Origin: Ectothiorhodospiraceae bacterium | GTDB lineage: Bacteria > Pseudomonadota > Gammaproteobacteria > HK1 | Reading direction: 5' to 3' | Length of the DNA: 64,000 nucleotides | Assembly: GCA_024234875.1 (NCBI GenBank) | Contig: JACKNM010000010.1 | Span: forward strand, 1 to 64,000 | Part shown: piece after piece, positions 1 through 7,837 of the stretch | How positions within the stretch are numbered: the stretch's first letter is position 1 | How the letters are laid out: every line of letters begins with the position of its first letter | Translations under genes and position numbers: made by a program | Notes under the pieces: model-generated | Seen by the model: only the letters and a program-made list of their open reading frames with translations | The model's database searches: none | Told to the model about the DNA's origin: nothing

Positions 1-61
1 AGTCGTTTCGCTGCCGCTTCACTTCTTCGCCGTCAAGCGCGGCTGAGCTTCGTCGTTGGGC
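1..61 (+). other. Probable 3' half of an integron attC site, cut by the window edge
   Basis: Bases 55-61 read GTTGGGC, which fits the attC right core GTTRRRY. Just upstream, GCCGCTT (13-19) and AAGCGCGGC (35-43) can pair imperfectly as the body of a hairpin, and GAGCTTCGTC precedes the core as an inner segment would. The matching left core would lie before base 1, so the site cannot be confirmed from the window. It is supported mainly by the much clearer attC at 1736-1798. Confidence 0.4.
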
Positions 62-128
62 GGAAAGGCTGCAAGTTGAATCTCAGTGATTGACGAATCG
101 ACGCCGGACGGTAGGTCGCCAAACTCGC

Positions 129-698
129 TCCCATCCGCAAGGTCCGATGGTCGCTCGCCCGCTCACCGGTCACCTTCACCGTCTGCGCCCCTCCATCCTT
201 GACGCTCATCACCAGGTGCAGCTTCGCCGCGGCCGGGCTCGAGTTCGACCGCGTGCCCGGATACCGACCGGCCAACAGCCGGTCCAGCTTCACCACCGTT
301 GCATCGGCCGCCAGTACGTCCTCGAACATCGACAGCGCACCGTGCGCTCTGGTGCCGGTCTTCGCCAGCCGAACCAACAGCTCCTTCACCAGCGCTCGCA
401 GCAGCCTGGTCAACTCTGCCGTGAACCGGTCGTAGAACGACGACGACACCAGCGACTGACCTGTCACCCCCTGATACGCACGGCGCAGACCAGCGAGCGT
501 GCGCTCCCGACCCGTGCCGAAGCCGAGCACCATCGCGCACGCATCGACCGTGCGCTGGCGCTGCAGCATCCCGGTCTCCACAGCCAACCGCTCGATGTCG
601 GCTCTCGGCAGAAGACTGGTCAGCGTCTCTCGGATCCCAATACACTTCCGGCGGGCCACGACCATTGCCCTGTTCGATTGAAGCTTCAGCAACTCCAA
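129..698 (-). pseudogene. IS4-family transposase, N-terminal fragment
   Basis: About 190 residues resemble the N-terminal part of an IS4-family DDE transposase: a helical start with LQRQRTVDA, the FYDRFTAEL segment, and ADATVVKL carrying the first catalytic Asp (residue 132), followed by GRYPGTRSNSSPAAAKLH and VTGERASDHRTL. Similarity stops after residue 190 (near base 129); the frame then runs about 30 more residues of unrelated sequence to a stop at 33. The rest of the DDE triad is absent, so this copy cannot transpose. Start taken at the ATG at 698. It sits inside a low-GC stretch of small unrelated genes, consistent with an insertion into a cassette array followed by deletion. I could not define either IS end. 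Confidence 0.8.
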
Positions 699-754
699 TT
701 CGATCAGAGGCCGTGGCCCACTTCAACCCCTTGTTTCTCCGTCGATCAGTTCGC

Positions 755-813
755 TATCCGAACACGGATGCGGTCAGGCGGCCTGCGCCGCCATCAGGTT
801 GCGCATTCGGATA
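755..813. repeat. Imperfect palindrome upstream of the VOC gene
   Basis: TATCCGAA (755-762) is the exact inverse of TTCGGATA (806-813). Inside lies a second hairpin, GGCGGC (777-782) with GCCGCC (787-792). A third small hairpin GTTCG/CGAAC overlaps the left arm (749-763). The nested shape recalls an attC or an IS end, but no clean GTTRRRY core is present. The stretch 699-924 holds no other recognisable feature. Confidence 0.35.
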
Positions 814-924
814 AGGCACCTGGCCCGCGTTGCGCGGTGTGCATATCATTGGCCGTGCAGGCCAGGCGCTGCGCCGCAGCGGCGCGGTTTGGGTAGCACG
901 TCAGGCATCACAGGGGAACCCGCC

Positions 925-1326
925 GTGCCAACAAAGCGGCTTCAAGACTCGCGCCAAGGATTGGTGGTCTTCGCGAAGAACAAGAAGCGTGTCTCGTCCT
1001 TCTACGAGCAGACGCTGGGACTTACGGTCGAGGAAGCTGCGAGCACACATGACCTGCTGCGTGGACATGGATACGAAGTGGTTGTGCATGCCATTCCTCG
1101 GAAATACGCAGCAGCGATCAAGATCGCCAAACCTCCCGTGGCTCGAGAGGACACGCCTTTCAAGCCCACCTTCATCGTCGAAGACCTTGAAGTCGTCCGA
1201 ACGCTCGCAAGCAAGTCGGGCGGCTATCTGAAGCCAGCAGAAGACGCGTGGCGCTTTCGCGGTTGCATCGTGCTTGATGGTTGGGATCCGGAAGGTAACG
1301 TCGTACAGTTCAAGCAGCAGGAGTGA
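925..1326 (+). CDS. VOC (glyoxalase/bleomycin-resistance-like) family protein
   Basis: 133 residues from a GTG start at 925; the open frame extends further upstream to 799, but that part is of low complexity and unlike the family. The pattern FAKNKKRVSSFYEQTLGL near the N terminus (residues 12-29) is the usual first beta-alpha unit of vicinal-oxygen-chelate proteins, and the C-terminal half ends with GCIVLDGWDPEGNVVQF, the typical last strand with DPEGN. VOC proteins bind a metal or a small hydrophobic ligand; the substrate here is unknown. Its stop is followed within two bases by an attC-like left core, as expected for a cassette gene. Confidence 0.75.
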   Translation: MPTKRLQDSRQGLVVFAKNKKRVSSFYEQTLGLTVEEAASTHDLLRGHGYEVVVHAIPRKYAAAIKIAKPPVAREDTPFKPTFIVEDLEVVRTLASKSGGYLKPAEDAWRFRGCIVLDGWDPEGNVVQFKQQE

Positions 1327-1327
1327 T

Positions 1328-1385
1328 GCCTGACCCGTCGCGCAAGCGCCGTCGCCCGCGAATTGGCTCAAACCTGAGGTCAATC
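1328..1385 (+). other. Possible degenerate attC-like site
   Basis: GCCTGAC (1328-1334) starts two bases after the VOC stop and matches the left core of the clear attC at 1736 (ACCTGAC). The right end, GTCAATC (1379-1385), is partly complementary to it but lacks the essential GTT. The 58-bp length is right for attC, and a small GCGC/GCGC hairpin lies inside. This may be a decayed site or chance. Confidence 0.22.
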
Positions 1386-1386
1386 A

Positions 1387-1731
1387 GTGAACCTCTCTTT
1401 TGGCGACAACGTCCGGATCCGTGTGACGAGTGAAACGGAGGACGCAGGCGTCGCAGGGCTCGAGGGTCAGATCTACGGTGAGACGACTCCCTCGGTCACC
1501 GGTGTGGACGTGATTGGTTCGACGTCGGACGACTACGCGCTCAACGTCCACTTCGAAGGGCGTCGGGAGGCTCTGTGGTTCGCACCCGAGTTGGTTGAGC
1601 TGCTGGACCACGCGCCCGGCACCGAGATCCGCCTCGAAGGCGTCGACAAGAAGTGGACCCGAACCGAAGATGGCCGATGGCATGAGGAGGCGTTGGCCCC
1701 GGAGAAGAAGCCGTGGTGGAAGTTCTGGTAG
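1387..1731 (+). CDS. Hypothetical cassette-borne protein
   Basis: 114 residues from a GTG start. No family recognised. The protein is acidic in the middle, has no membrane segment, and ends in a basic/aromatic tail (KKPWWKFW). The FGDNVRIR start and the alternating strands suggest a small beta-rich fold, possibly a Kow/SH3-like barrel, but that is a guess. Its stop lies five bases before the left core of the attC at 1736-1798, so this gene and that attC form a plausible integron cassette. Confidence 0.65.
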   Translation: MNLSFGDNVRIRVTSETEDAGVAGLEGQIYGETTPSVTGVDVIGSTSDDYALNVHFEGRREALWFAPELVELLDHAPGTEIRLEGVDKKWTRTEDGRWHEEALAPEKKPWWKFW

Positions 1732-1735
1732 GGTC

Positions 1736-1798
1736 ACCTGACAAGGCGACGCAGACGGATGCCGCATCGCGGCGCCGCTGATCGCCAAGGCGTTGAAT
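1736..1798 (+). other. attC: Integron attC recombination site
   Basis: The 63-bp element starts with ACCTGAC (1736-1742) and ends with GTTGAAT (1792-1798), which fits the right core GTTRRRY. It folds as attC sites do: GGCGA (1745-1749) pairs TCGCC (1782-1786); CAG (1752-1754) pairs CTG (1778-1780); then A1755 stays unpaired as an extrahelical base; CGG (1756-1758) pairs CCG (1775-1777); GCCGC (1761-1765) pairs GCGGC (1769-1773) around a three-base loop. The central GATGCCGCxTCGCGGC resembles the attC sites of well-known aadA cassettes. The left core is imperfect (GAC for AAC). No gene is assigned in 1799-2010. Confidence 0.8.
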
Positions 1799-2010
1799 GG
1801 CCGCGTCGGCCAAGAGCGTGCTCGCACTCGCGGTAGACAACGCGGCTAGCGAGAAGGTGCGTGCGATAGATGCGCTTGACTTCGATGGTTGTCGCGTGTT
1901 GGCGGAGGCGACGGCGGAAGATGTCGTCGTGGCCGGCAAGAAGTTTTGGTCGTGCCCACGAGACACGGATGCCCCGATAAGCAGAATTCCTTCTTCGCAG
2001 AGGTCGCCAG

Positions 2011-2148
2011 ATGACCGAGTGGCCGAAGTCCAAGGCCAACCGGGCGCGTCGCTCCCGGGAGTGCAAGGACGCGGCGCTGAAGGTTGCGGACACTCGTATT
2101 GGCGCCTTCGGCGCGGAACCGATTCAGAAGTCGAACCTGGAGAACTGA
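2011..2148 (+). CDS. Small basic ORF upstream of the tautomerase
   Basis: 45 codons from ATG 2011, preceded by AGAGG at a suitable distance. The product is basic and begins MTEWPKSKANRARRSRECKD; I recognise no family. The stop (2146-2148) is one base before the GTG of the tautomerase gene, and the last codons (GGAG at 2139-2142) provide that gene's ribosome binding site, so it may be translated as a coupled leader. Coding status is uncertain because of its size. Confidence 0.4.
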   Translation: MTEWPKSKANRARRSRECKDAALKVADTRIGAFGAEPIQKSNLEN

Positions 2149-2149
2149 C

Positions 2150-2371
2150 GTGCCGCTCGTAACGGTGAGATTAGCGCAGCGCGAGGCGCCGCTCTCGAGA
2201 GAGAAGAAGGCTGAGGTGATCGCAGCGCTTACGGCTGTAATGGTGGAAACGTTGAACAAGAGAGCAGAGGACGTGGTCGTTCTGGTCGAGGAGCTGGACC
2301 CCGACAGCTGGGGGCAGGGAGGAGTCTCGGCGACCGAGCTTCGCGCACGCCGAGCACGAGGCGAGAGATAG
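2150..2371 (+). CDS. 4-oxalocrotonate tautomerase family protein
   Basis: 73 residues from a GTG start at 2150 (GGAG seven bases upstream). The codon after the start is Pro, which after Met removal would be the catalytic N-terminal proline of this superfamily; LVTVRLAQRE and the helix LSREKKAEVIAALTAVMVETL follow the usual beta-alpha order, and the EDVVVLVEEL strand matches the second half. An upstream in-frame ATG at 2084 would bury the proline and is rejected. These enzymes tautomerise small keto/enol acids as oligomers; the substrate is unknown. Small tautomerases are common integron cassette cargo. Confidence 0.8.
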   Translation: MPLVTVRLAQREAPLSREKKAEVIAALTAVMVETLNKRAEDVVVLVEELDPDSWGQGGVSATELRARRARGER

Positions 2372-2404
2372 TTGTAAGGACTTGGGTGGCGCTCGTCATC
2401 TCGG

Positions 2405-3118
2405 ATGAGCCGTGCGCCGCAGAATTGGCAGAAACTCCGCATGGACAGCAAGATCGTGAACCGTGAGATCCGCACTCACGTGTGGCCCTTGCTCGCGGAT
2501 GCCGGCTTTCGCTCCACCACGTCCCGCACCGCCTGGCGGCACCACGACGATCGGGTCGACGTGGTCAACTTCCAATCGTTCAACGCGCGCACTGCCGACG
2601 CCCTGGGGGTGACGACGTTCTCGTTCGCCGTCAATCTGGGCTGCTTCCTGACCTACGTGCCGCCGCAATGCCCTCTGCGGCGGGTGGAAGGGGGCCGTCC
2701 GTTTCCGCAGGAGCACGAATGCCAGCTCCGTGGAAGCATCGCACCGAGTGCCCGTCTGGCAGCTCGCAATCCGGGCGTCTGGAGCGTGGACCGAAGTGGG
2801 CGAAATCTGGCCGCGTGCATGGAGGACGTGGTGCGGCGGGTGCCGGAGGCACTGGCCTGGTTCGCGCGATTCGACGATCGGCGCGAGGTTCTCCGCATCC
2901 TGTTGCACGACGAGGAGAGCATGTCGACGGTGTGGGGGTTCGGGGCCTCGCCGTCGCCGGTGCGCGCCTACCTGGTCGGTCATGTCGCACTCGCACTGGG
3001 GGAAACCGAGTTGGCGCGGCGAGAGCTCGGGAATGCGGTGCGCTCGGGGTGCTTCTCGGGGCTGTTCTCGAGTGTCGAGGAGGCATGCCGACGCGCGGAG
3101 GCGGCGCCGGGTGCGTGA
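2405..3118 (+). CDS. DUF4304-like protein
   Basis: 237 residues from ATG 2405; ATG 2441 (giving MDSKIVNREIRTHVWPLL) is an equally good start. The N-terminal half, helix-rich WPLLADAGF followed by TAWRHHDDRVDVVNFQSF and FSFAVNLGCFL, has the pattern of DUF4304 proteins, whose function is unknown. The C-terminal half is helical, with a TPR-like stretch (ALALGETELARRELGNAV). No signal peptide or membrane segment. Neighbours are unrelated, and composition is intermediate between the low-GC left edge and the rest. Confidence 0.6.
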   Translation: MSRAPQNWQKLRMDSKIVNREIRTHVWPLLADAGFRSTTSRTAWRHHDDRVDVVNFQSFNARTADALGVTTFSFAVNLGCFLTYVPPQCPLRRVEGGRPFPQEHECQLRGSIAPSARLAARNPGVWSVDRSGRNLAACMEDVVRRVPEALAWFARFDDRREVLRILLHDEESMSTVWGFGASPSPVRAYLVGHVALALGETELARRELGNAVRSGCFSGLFSSVEEACRRAEAAPGA

Positions 3119-3177
3119 TGTTGCTCGGAGCGTTCGGTCGCCAACGGATGGATGGTCCATCAGGGAAGGTATGAGTC

Positions 3178-3705
3178 ATGCTGCGAAGATTCGTCGACGG
3201 ATTGGTGTTCGGTGCTGGCGTCGCGCTGGCGTTCAGCATCGTGCAGTGGACACTTGCGTACTACGTTGCGCCGCGATTCCTGGGTGAATCTCTTGCGCCG
3301 GTGGTGACGGTGGGATTGCCGAGTGGTCCGCAACTGGACGCGCGGGGACGTGTTGCGGGGCCCGATTTCGACGAGCTTCCCCTGGAGCAACGGATCCAGA
3401 GGGCATCCGTCATCGCGGTGGCCCGCTATGAGTCGGGGGATTCGGAGCACCTGCGCGCGGTCTTCACCGAGATCCTGAAGCGAGCGCCGGGAACGGAGTT
3501 CAACTACGCCATCGGGGACGAGTTTCCCCACGCTCGAGTCGTTCCGAGGGAGAACGTTCACTACGGTGACGGACTGGTGGTCTTCTTCGAGGGATCGCCG
3601 GCGAGGATGAGGATGTCGATGACCTTCGCCGAAGAGCGGATTCTCGGTCTCGGCGACATGCGGTTGGAGCGTTTCAGGCAGATGAGCCGAGAGTCGAATC
3701 TCTGA
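3178..3705 (+). CDS. Hypothetical protein with one N-terminal membrane segment
   Basis: 175 residues from ATG 3178, with GGGAAGG upstream. Residues 8-32 form one hydrophobic segment (GLVFGAGVALAFSIVQWTLAYYV); the rest is soluble and likely faces the periplasm or cytoplasm as a single domain rich in charged residues. No family recognised. It stands 59 bases after the DUF4304-like gene and 79 before the cold-shock gene, all on the same strand. Confidence 0.7.
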   Translation: MLRRFVDGLVFGAGVALAFSIVQWTLAYYVAPRFLGESLAPVVTVGLPSGPQLDARGRVAGPDFDELPLEQRIQRASVIAVARYESGDSEHLRAVFTEILKRAPGTEFNYAIGDEFPHARVVPRENVHYGDGLVVFFEGSPARMRMSMTFAEERILGLGDMRLERFRQMSRESNL

Positions 3706-3784
3706 CGGCTGCCCGCCAGCCGCACGTCCCGCGACCGCGACGGCGGGCGGACCGTATCCATCATCACCTGCCGAGAGCCCGCAC

Positions 3785-4378
3785 ATGCGCCATCAGGGCA
3801 AGATCACGGAGTGGAGAGACGAGAAGGGTTTCGGTTTCGTCTCACCGAACGGGGGCGGGCCGAGAGTGTTCGTCCATGTCAGCGAGTTCTCGAATCGTCG
3901 GCGACGCCCGGTCGTCGACGCGCTGGTGACGTACGAGCTCTCGGCCGACTCGCATGGCCGCCCTCGAGGTGTGAAGGTGGCCTTCGTCAGTGATGGGCCG
4001 GTTTCGGCTGCCTCGTCGGCGGCGGCCGCGCCGGGGCCGGGGCCGTTGGCGCTCGGCCTTGCATTCGGGTTCGTCGCGCTCCTCGGGGTCGCGGTGGCCG
4101 TCGGGCGGTTGCCGTTTCCGGTGTTGCTCGCCTACCTTGGCATGAGTTGCGTGGCCTACCTCGCGTATGCCTTCGACAAGGCGGCTGCGCTGCGAGGGCA
4201 TTGGAGAACGGCGGAGGTCTCCCTGCATCTCCTCGGATTGCTCGGTGGGTGGCCTGGTGCCCTGGTGGCCCAGAGGTCGTTTCGCCACAAGACACGAAAG
4301 CGATCGTTTCGGGTGGAGTTCTGGATTACCGTGCTGCTCAACTGTGCAGCCTTGGGATGGCTGCTCCATGCTCGTTGA
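3785..4378 (+). CDS. Cold-shock domain / DUF1294 membrane fusion protein
   Basis: 197 residues. Residues 4-70 form a cold-shock domain with GKITEWRDEKGFGFV (RNP1-like) and RVFVHVSEF (RNP2-like); an Ala/Gly/Pro linker follows; residues 85-197 form a DUF1294 domain with about four membrane segments and the signature AYAFDKAAALRGHWRTAE, then GWPGALVAQRSFRHKTRK. This fusion is known in many proteobacteria, and its role is unknown; the soluble part should bind single-stranded nucleic acid at the membrane. Confidence 0.88.
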   Translation: MRHQGKITEWRDEKGFGFVSPNGGGPRVFVHVSEFSNRRRRPVVDALVTYELSADSHGRPRGVKVAFVSDGPVSAASSAAAAPGPGPLALGLAFGFVALLGVAVAVGRLPFPVLLAYLGMSCVAYLAYAFDKAAALRGHWRTAEVSLHLLGLLGGWPGALVAQRSFRHKTRKRSFRVEFWITVLLNCAALGWLLHAR

Positions 4379-4489
4379 TGGGCCGCGGCTGGGCCGCGGG
4401 CCGGGCCACCCCCGAGCGGGGACCCGTCGTCTCGGCTCGAATCGTGAGACAGCGGGCGTCGTGAACGGCCCGCGCAGCAGGGGACACAC

Positions 4490-5446
4490 ATGGCCCGAGT
4501 GAAGGTGAACCGCACGTTCCTGCGTCGCTTGCTGGCCTGGCTGAGCCTGGTCGGTGCAACCACTTCGGCGCTCGTACTCGCGGAGGAGGTTCGTATCCCG
4601 GGAACGAGCGTCACCCTCGATGCGCCGGCGGGTTTCGCGGTCTCGCGGTCGTTCGCGGGGCTCGAGAGTGCACGGGATGGATCCAGCATCACGGTGGCGG
4701 AGTTGCCGCTCGAAGGATACGACCAGCTCCTCCCGGTCTTCGAGAGCCTGTCCGCCGCGGTCGAGGCGTTCACGCCGAAGGGAGTCGTGATCGAGCGCGC
4801 CGAAGCCTACGACGTGGGTGGAGAGAAGGTACCGGTCCTCGTCGGCAAGCAGGGGACGGCCGCGGGTGATGTGGCGAAGTACCTCGCGCTCTACCGTGGC
4901 GGCACGACCGTCCTGCTCACCTTCAACGTGTTCGATTCCGAGCACCTGTCGCCGGGCGCGGTCGAAGCGGTCATGCGCTCGGTCCGGCTCTCGGCGCCGT
5001 TGACGTTGCAGCAGCAGGTCGACGCCCTTCCCTTTGCGTTCGAGGTCGCGCCGCCGTTTCGATTGAGCGGGGTGTTGGGCGGATCGGCCGTGCTCCTGAC
5101 GACATTCGAGGGCACGGATCCGAGCGGGACGAAGCCCGCGATCATCATCGCCCGGTCATTGTCGCCGGTCGCACCGACGCCGGCGGCGGAAGAGGTCAAC
5201 GAGCGGCTACTCCAATCCACCAGAGGGTTCGAGGGCGCGGAGGTACTCGTCCGGCAGGCGGCGCAGTTCGGTGGTGGCGCGGCCTCCTATCTCGAGGCAC
5301 GGTCCGGCACGCGCAAGCTCCTGCACTACGTGCGCGTCGCGCCGGACGGGATGTACCTCCGGTTGGCCGCGTTCGGCGACGGTGATGCGTTGGCGGGCGT
5401 CAGCGCGGCGGTAGCGGCAATCGCGGCCTCGGTGGCGCCGCGCTGA
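4490..5446 (+). CDS. Exported hypothetical protein
   Basis: 318 residues with an N-terminal signal peptide (RRLLAWLSLVGATTSALVLA, residues 12-31) and likely cleavage before EEVRIPG. The mature part looks like two related halves, each with a region resembling the DcrB/PsbP-like fold (ITVAELPLEGYDQLL, then AEAYDVGGEKVPVL); this is inference. No catalytic motif seen. It ends 37 bases from the convergent galE gene, with a hairpin between them. Confidence 0.65.
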   Translation: MARVKVNRTFLRRLLAWLSLVGATTSALVLAEEVRIPGTSVTLDAPAGFAVSRSFAGLESARDGSSITVAELPLEGYDQLLPVFESLSAAVEAFTPKGVVIERAEAYDVGGEKVPVLVGKQGTAAGDVAKYLALYRGGTTVLLTFNVFDSEHLSPGAVEAVMRSVRLSAPLTLQQQVDALPFAFEVAPPFRLSGVLGGSAVLLTTFEGTDPSGTKPAIIIARSLSPVAPTPAAEEVNERLLQSTRGFEGAEVLVRQAAQFGGGAASYLEARSGTRKLLHYVRVAPDGMYLRLAAFGDGDALAGVSAAVAAIAASVAPR

Positions 5447-5448
5447 GT

Positions 5449-5478
5449 GCCGTGCACGTCGCGCGAGGCGTGCGCGGC
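5449..5478. terminator. Hairpin between convergent genes
   Basis: GCCGTGCACG (5449-5458) pairs with CGTGCGCGGC (5469-5478) with one mismatch. It sits between the stops of the exported protein (5446) and galE (5484), so it may end both transcripts. There is no U-tract. Confidence 0.4.
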
Positions 5479-5483
5479 GCTCC

Positions 5484-6497
5484 TCATCCGGGACCCGGGT
5501 TCGGATACTTCCCGTTGCACGCCGCGAGCTTGCGTTCCCACGCGAGCGAGGTGGCGACGATGGTGTCGAGGTCGTCGTAGCGCGGGGTCCAGCCGAGCAG
5601 CTCGCGCACCCGATGCGCGTCGGCCACCAGAGTCGGTGGGTCTCCGGGGCGGCGCGGCTCGTCGATCACGTTGATCGGACCACCGCTGACGCGCTCCACC
5701 GCCTGGATCACCTCGCGCACCGAGTAGCCGTGGCCGTAGCCGCAGTTGAGCGTGAGTGACTCGCCGCCGCCCTGCAGCCAGTCCAGCGCACGGAGATGCG
5801 CGCTCGCGAGATCCTCGACGTGGATGTAGTCGCGCACGCCGGTGCCGTCCGGGGTGGGGTAGTCGGTGCCGAAGACCTTGAGGTGGGGGCGCTTGCCGGT
5901 CACCACCTCGCAGGCGACCTTGATCAGCAGGGTCGCTTCCGGCGTCGCCTGGCCGATGCGGCACTCGGGGTCGGAGCCGGCGACGTTGAAGTAGCGCAGG
6001 ATCACGTGGCGCATGCCGCTCGCCGCGCACATGTCGCGCAGGATGCGCTCGGACATCAGCTTCGACGCGCCGTAGGGGTTGATCGGCTGGGTCGGCGAGT
6101 CCTCGTAGGCGGTGTCGGTATCGGGGATGCCGTAGACCGCGGCGGTGGACGAGAAGATGAACTCGCGCACCCCGGCCTCGACACACGATTCCAGCAACGA
6201 CAGCGTGTTGACGGTGTTGTTGCGGTAGTAGGCGTGGGGGCGGGCGACGGAGTCGGGGACCACGGTGTGGGCGGCGAAGTGGAGCACCGAGCCCACCTCG
6301 TGCTCGCGCAGCACGCGGTCGACCAGGTCGCGATCACCGAAATTGCCGACCACCAGATCGCCGTGGATGACCGCCTCGCGGAAGCCCTTGCTGAGGTCGT
6401 CGATCACCACCACCCGGCGCCCGGCCTCGCCGAGTTGCCGCGCCACGTGGCTGCCGATGTAGCCCGCTCCGCCCGTCACCAAAACGCCGTCCGGCAT
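5484..6497 (-). CDS. galE: UDP-glucose 4-epimerase
   Basis: 337 residues, the usual length. The Rossmann motif TGGAGYIGS is at residues 8-16, the catalytic Ser/Thr lies in FSSTAAVYG (116-123), and the YxxxK pair is Tyr142/Lys146 in YGASK. RYFNVAGSDP and GVRDYIHVEDLA are standard GalE blocks. It interconverts UDP-glucose and UDP-galactose in the cytoplasm with bound NAD, feeding polysaccharide synthesis or galactose use. It stands alone here, with no other sugar genes next to it. Confidence 0.93.
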   Translation of the reverse strand: MPDGVLVTGGAGYIGSHVARQLGEAGRRVVVIDDLSKGFREAVIHGDLVVGNFGDRDLVDRVLREHEVGSVLHFAAHTVVPDSVARPHAYYRNNTVNTLSLLESCVEAGVREFIFSSTAAVYGIPDTDTAYEDSPTQPINPYGASKLMSERILRDMCAASGMRHVILRYFNVAGSDPECRIGQATPEATLLIKVACEVVTGKRPHLKVFGTDYPTPDGTGVRDYIHVEDLASAHLRALDWLQGGGESLTLNCGYGHGYSVREVIQAVERVSGGPINVIDEPRRPGDPPTLVADAHRVRELLGWTPRYDDLDTIVATSLAWERKLAACNGKYPNPGPG

Positions 6498-6717
6498 GTC
6501 AGCTCCCGTGTGCTCGTGCTGCGTGAAGCCAGGAGTCTAGCCGAGCGGCAGGTGCCAACCGGTGACGACGGCCACATCCCGGGCTCGCGGCGCGGCTCTA
6601 TTCTGGGCCGTCCTCGCCCCGGTGCGAGGCACCGGGCACGAGCTGATATGGTGTCCGTCCCCGTCGCGCCGGCGATCCTGCCGGTCGTACCGACAACGAC
6701 AGTCGAGGAGCCCCACC

Positions 6718-7785
6718 ATGGATGCACCCATCGCGCGCCTCGCCGCCCGAGCACTCCAGTGTGCCGCCGCTCTGACCATCACCTGCGCCGTCGCCCGTGC
6801 CGACGCCGTCCTGCCGAGTGGCATGGGCGTGGTCGCGCCGGTCCTGACCACGGTCGCGTCGCCCGAGTACTACGAGATCGCCCCGGGCTCCGGGCTCGAC
6901 GGCGTGGCCGCCCTGCGGATCACCACGCCGTCGGGCAACTTCGGCTGCACCGGCAGCCTGCTCTCCACCGGCATGCACGTGCTCACCGCCGCGCACTGCG
7001 TGACCGACTCGACCGGGCAGGCCGCCGCCACCTCCGTCGAGGCGACCTTCGCCGCCGGCGGTGGCGCGGTGCTCAACACCTCGTCCTACGTGGTCCATCC
7101 CGACTGGACGGGGCTGCTGTTCGGCGGTGGCGACCTCGCGATCCTCGAGCTGTCGGAGAGCCCGGGTGTCGCCGGCTACGACATCGTGCGCGATCAGAGC
7201 CTGACCAACGACATCATCGCCATCCTCGCCGGGTACGGGACCAGCGGCACCGGCGTCACCGGAAACGTGCTCCCGTTCGGCACCCTGCGCGCCGGCTTCA
7301 ACCGCATCGACGGCGTCTGGCCGGGCTTCCTGTTCGGGGGCAGCCCGTTCGCGTTCGACTTCGACAGCGGGCTCCAGGCTCACGACTTCCTGGGCTTCCT
7401 GTCGCCGCTCGCGGCCGACCTCGGTCTCGGTGTCTACGAGGCGATGGCGGTGCCCGGCGACTCCGGTGGCCCGACGTTCACCCTCGACGGCAAGATCCTC
7501 GGCGTGCACTCGTTCATCGGCTCGCTCGGGCGGCTGTTCGATCCGGAGGCACCGGTCGGTGTGTACGGTGATTTCGGGGGCGACACGCGGGTCGCCGCCT
7601 ACGCGGACTGGATCGACTCCACGCTCCTCGGCGGGCCGTTCGCGCCGGTCGCGGCGACCGGCCTGACGGTCGGCGGGGGCGGCGGGGTCTTCGTCCTCGC
7701 CAGCAGCCATGTGCCGGAGCCGACGGTGCTGGGTTTGCTCGCGTTCGGGCTCGCGGGGTTGGCAAGGACGCGCCGCGCCGGCTGA
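6718..7785 (+). CDS. Secreted trypsin-like serine protease with PEP-CTERM anchor
   Basis: 355 residues from ATG 6718 (GAGGAG upstream); the longer frame from 6562 is rejected because the signal peptide starts here (residues 1-28). The chymotrypsin-fold triad is visible: His93 in LTAAHC, Asp139 in GGDLAIL and Ser249 in GDSGGP. The C terminus carries a PEP-CTERM sorting signal: VPEP at 332-335, a hydrophobic stretch, then ARTRR. Such tails are processed by exosortase, usually in bacteria that make extracellular polysaccharide. No exosortase gene lies in the window. Confidence 0.88.
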   Translation: MDAPIARLAARALQCAAALTITCAVARADAVLPSGMGVVAPVLTTVASPEYYEIAPGSGLDGVAALRITTPSGNFGCTGSLLSTGMHVLTAAHCVTDSTGQAAATSVEATFAAGGGAVLNTSSYVVHPDWTGLLFGGGDLAILELSESPGVAGYDIVRDQSLTNDIIAILAGYGTSGTGVTGNVLPFGTLRAGFNRIDGVWPGFLFGGSPFAFDFDSGLQAHDFLGFLSPLAADLGLGVYEAMAVPGDSGGPTFTLDGKILGVHSFIGSLGRLFDPEAPVGVYGDFGGDTRVAAYADWIDSTLLGGPFAPVAATGLTVGGGGGVFVLASSHVPEPTVLGLLAFGLAGLARTRRAG

Positions 7786-7795
7786 AGGACGTCGT

Positions 7796-7831
7796 GCGGG
7801 GCGGCGCTCCGGAACCAGCACGCCGCCCCGC
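7796..7831. terminator. Strong hairpin between convergent genes
   Basis: A perfect 11-bp stem, GCGGGGCGGCG (7796-7806) with CGCCGCCCCGC (7821-7831), separated by a 14-base loop, lies between the protease stop (7785) and the zinc-ribbon stop (7838). It has no U-tract but is well placed to end both transcripts. Confidence 0.5.
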
Positions 7832-7837
7832 CGGGCC

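Noticed and set aside
2..46. A short plus-strand tail VVSLPLHFFAVKRG ending at 46, possibly the C terminus of a gene entering from the left
   Set aside because: Only 14 codons are visible, with no recognisable family and two other frames also open; it cannot be supported.
163..726. An alternative 187-codon minus-strand frame over the transposase
   Set aside because: It reads Gly/Arg/Asp-rich sequence, while the overlapping frame shows clear IS4 transposase motifs.
1799..2010. Part of the 121-codon plus-strand frame from 1797
   Set aside because: No start site or family pattern, and it overlaps the better small ORF and tautomerase in another frame.
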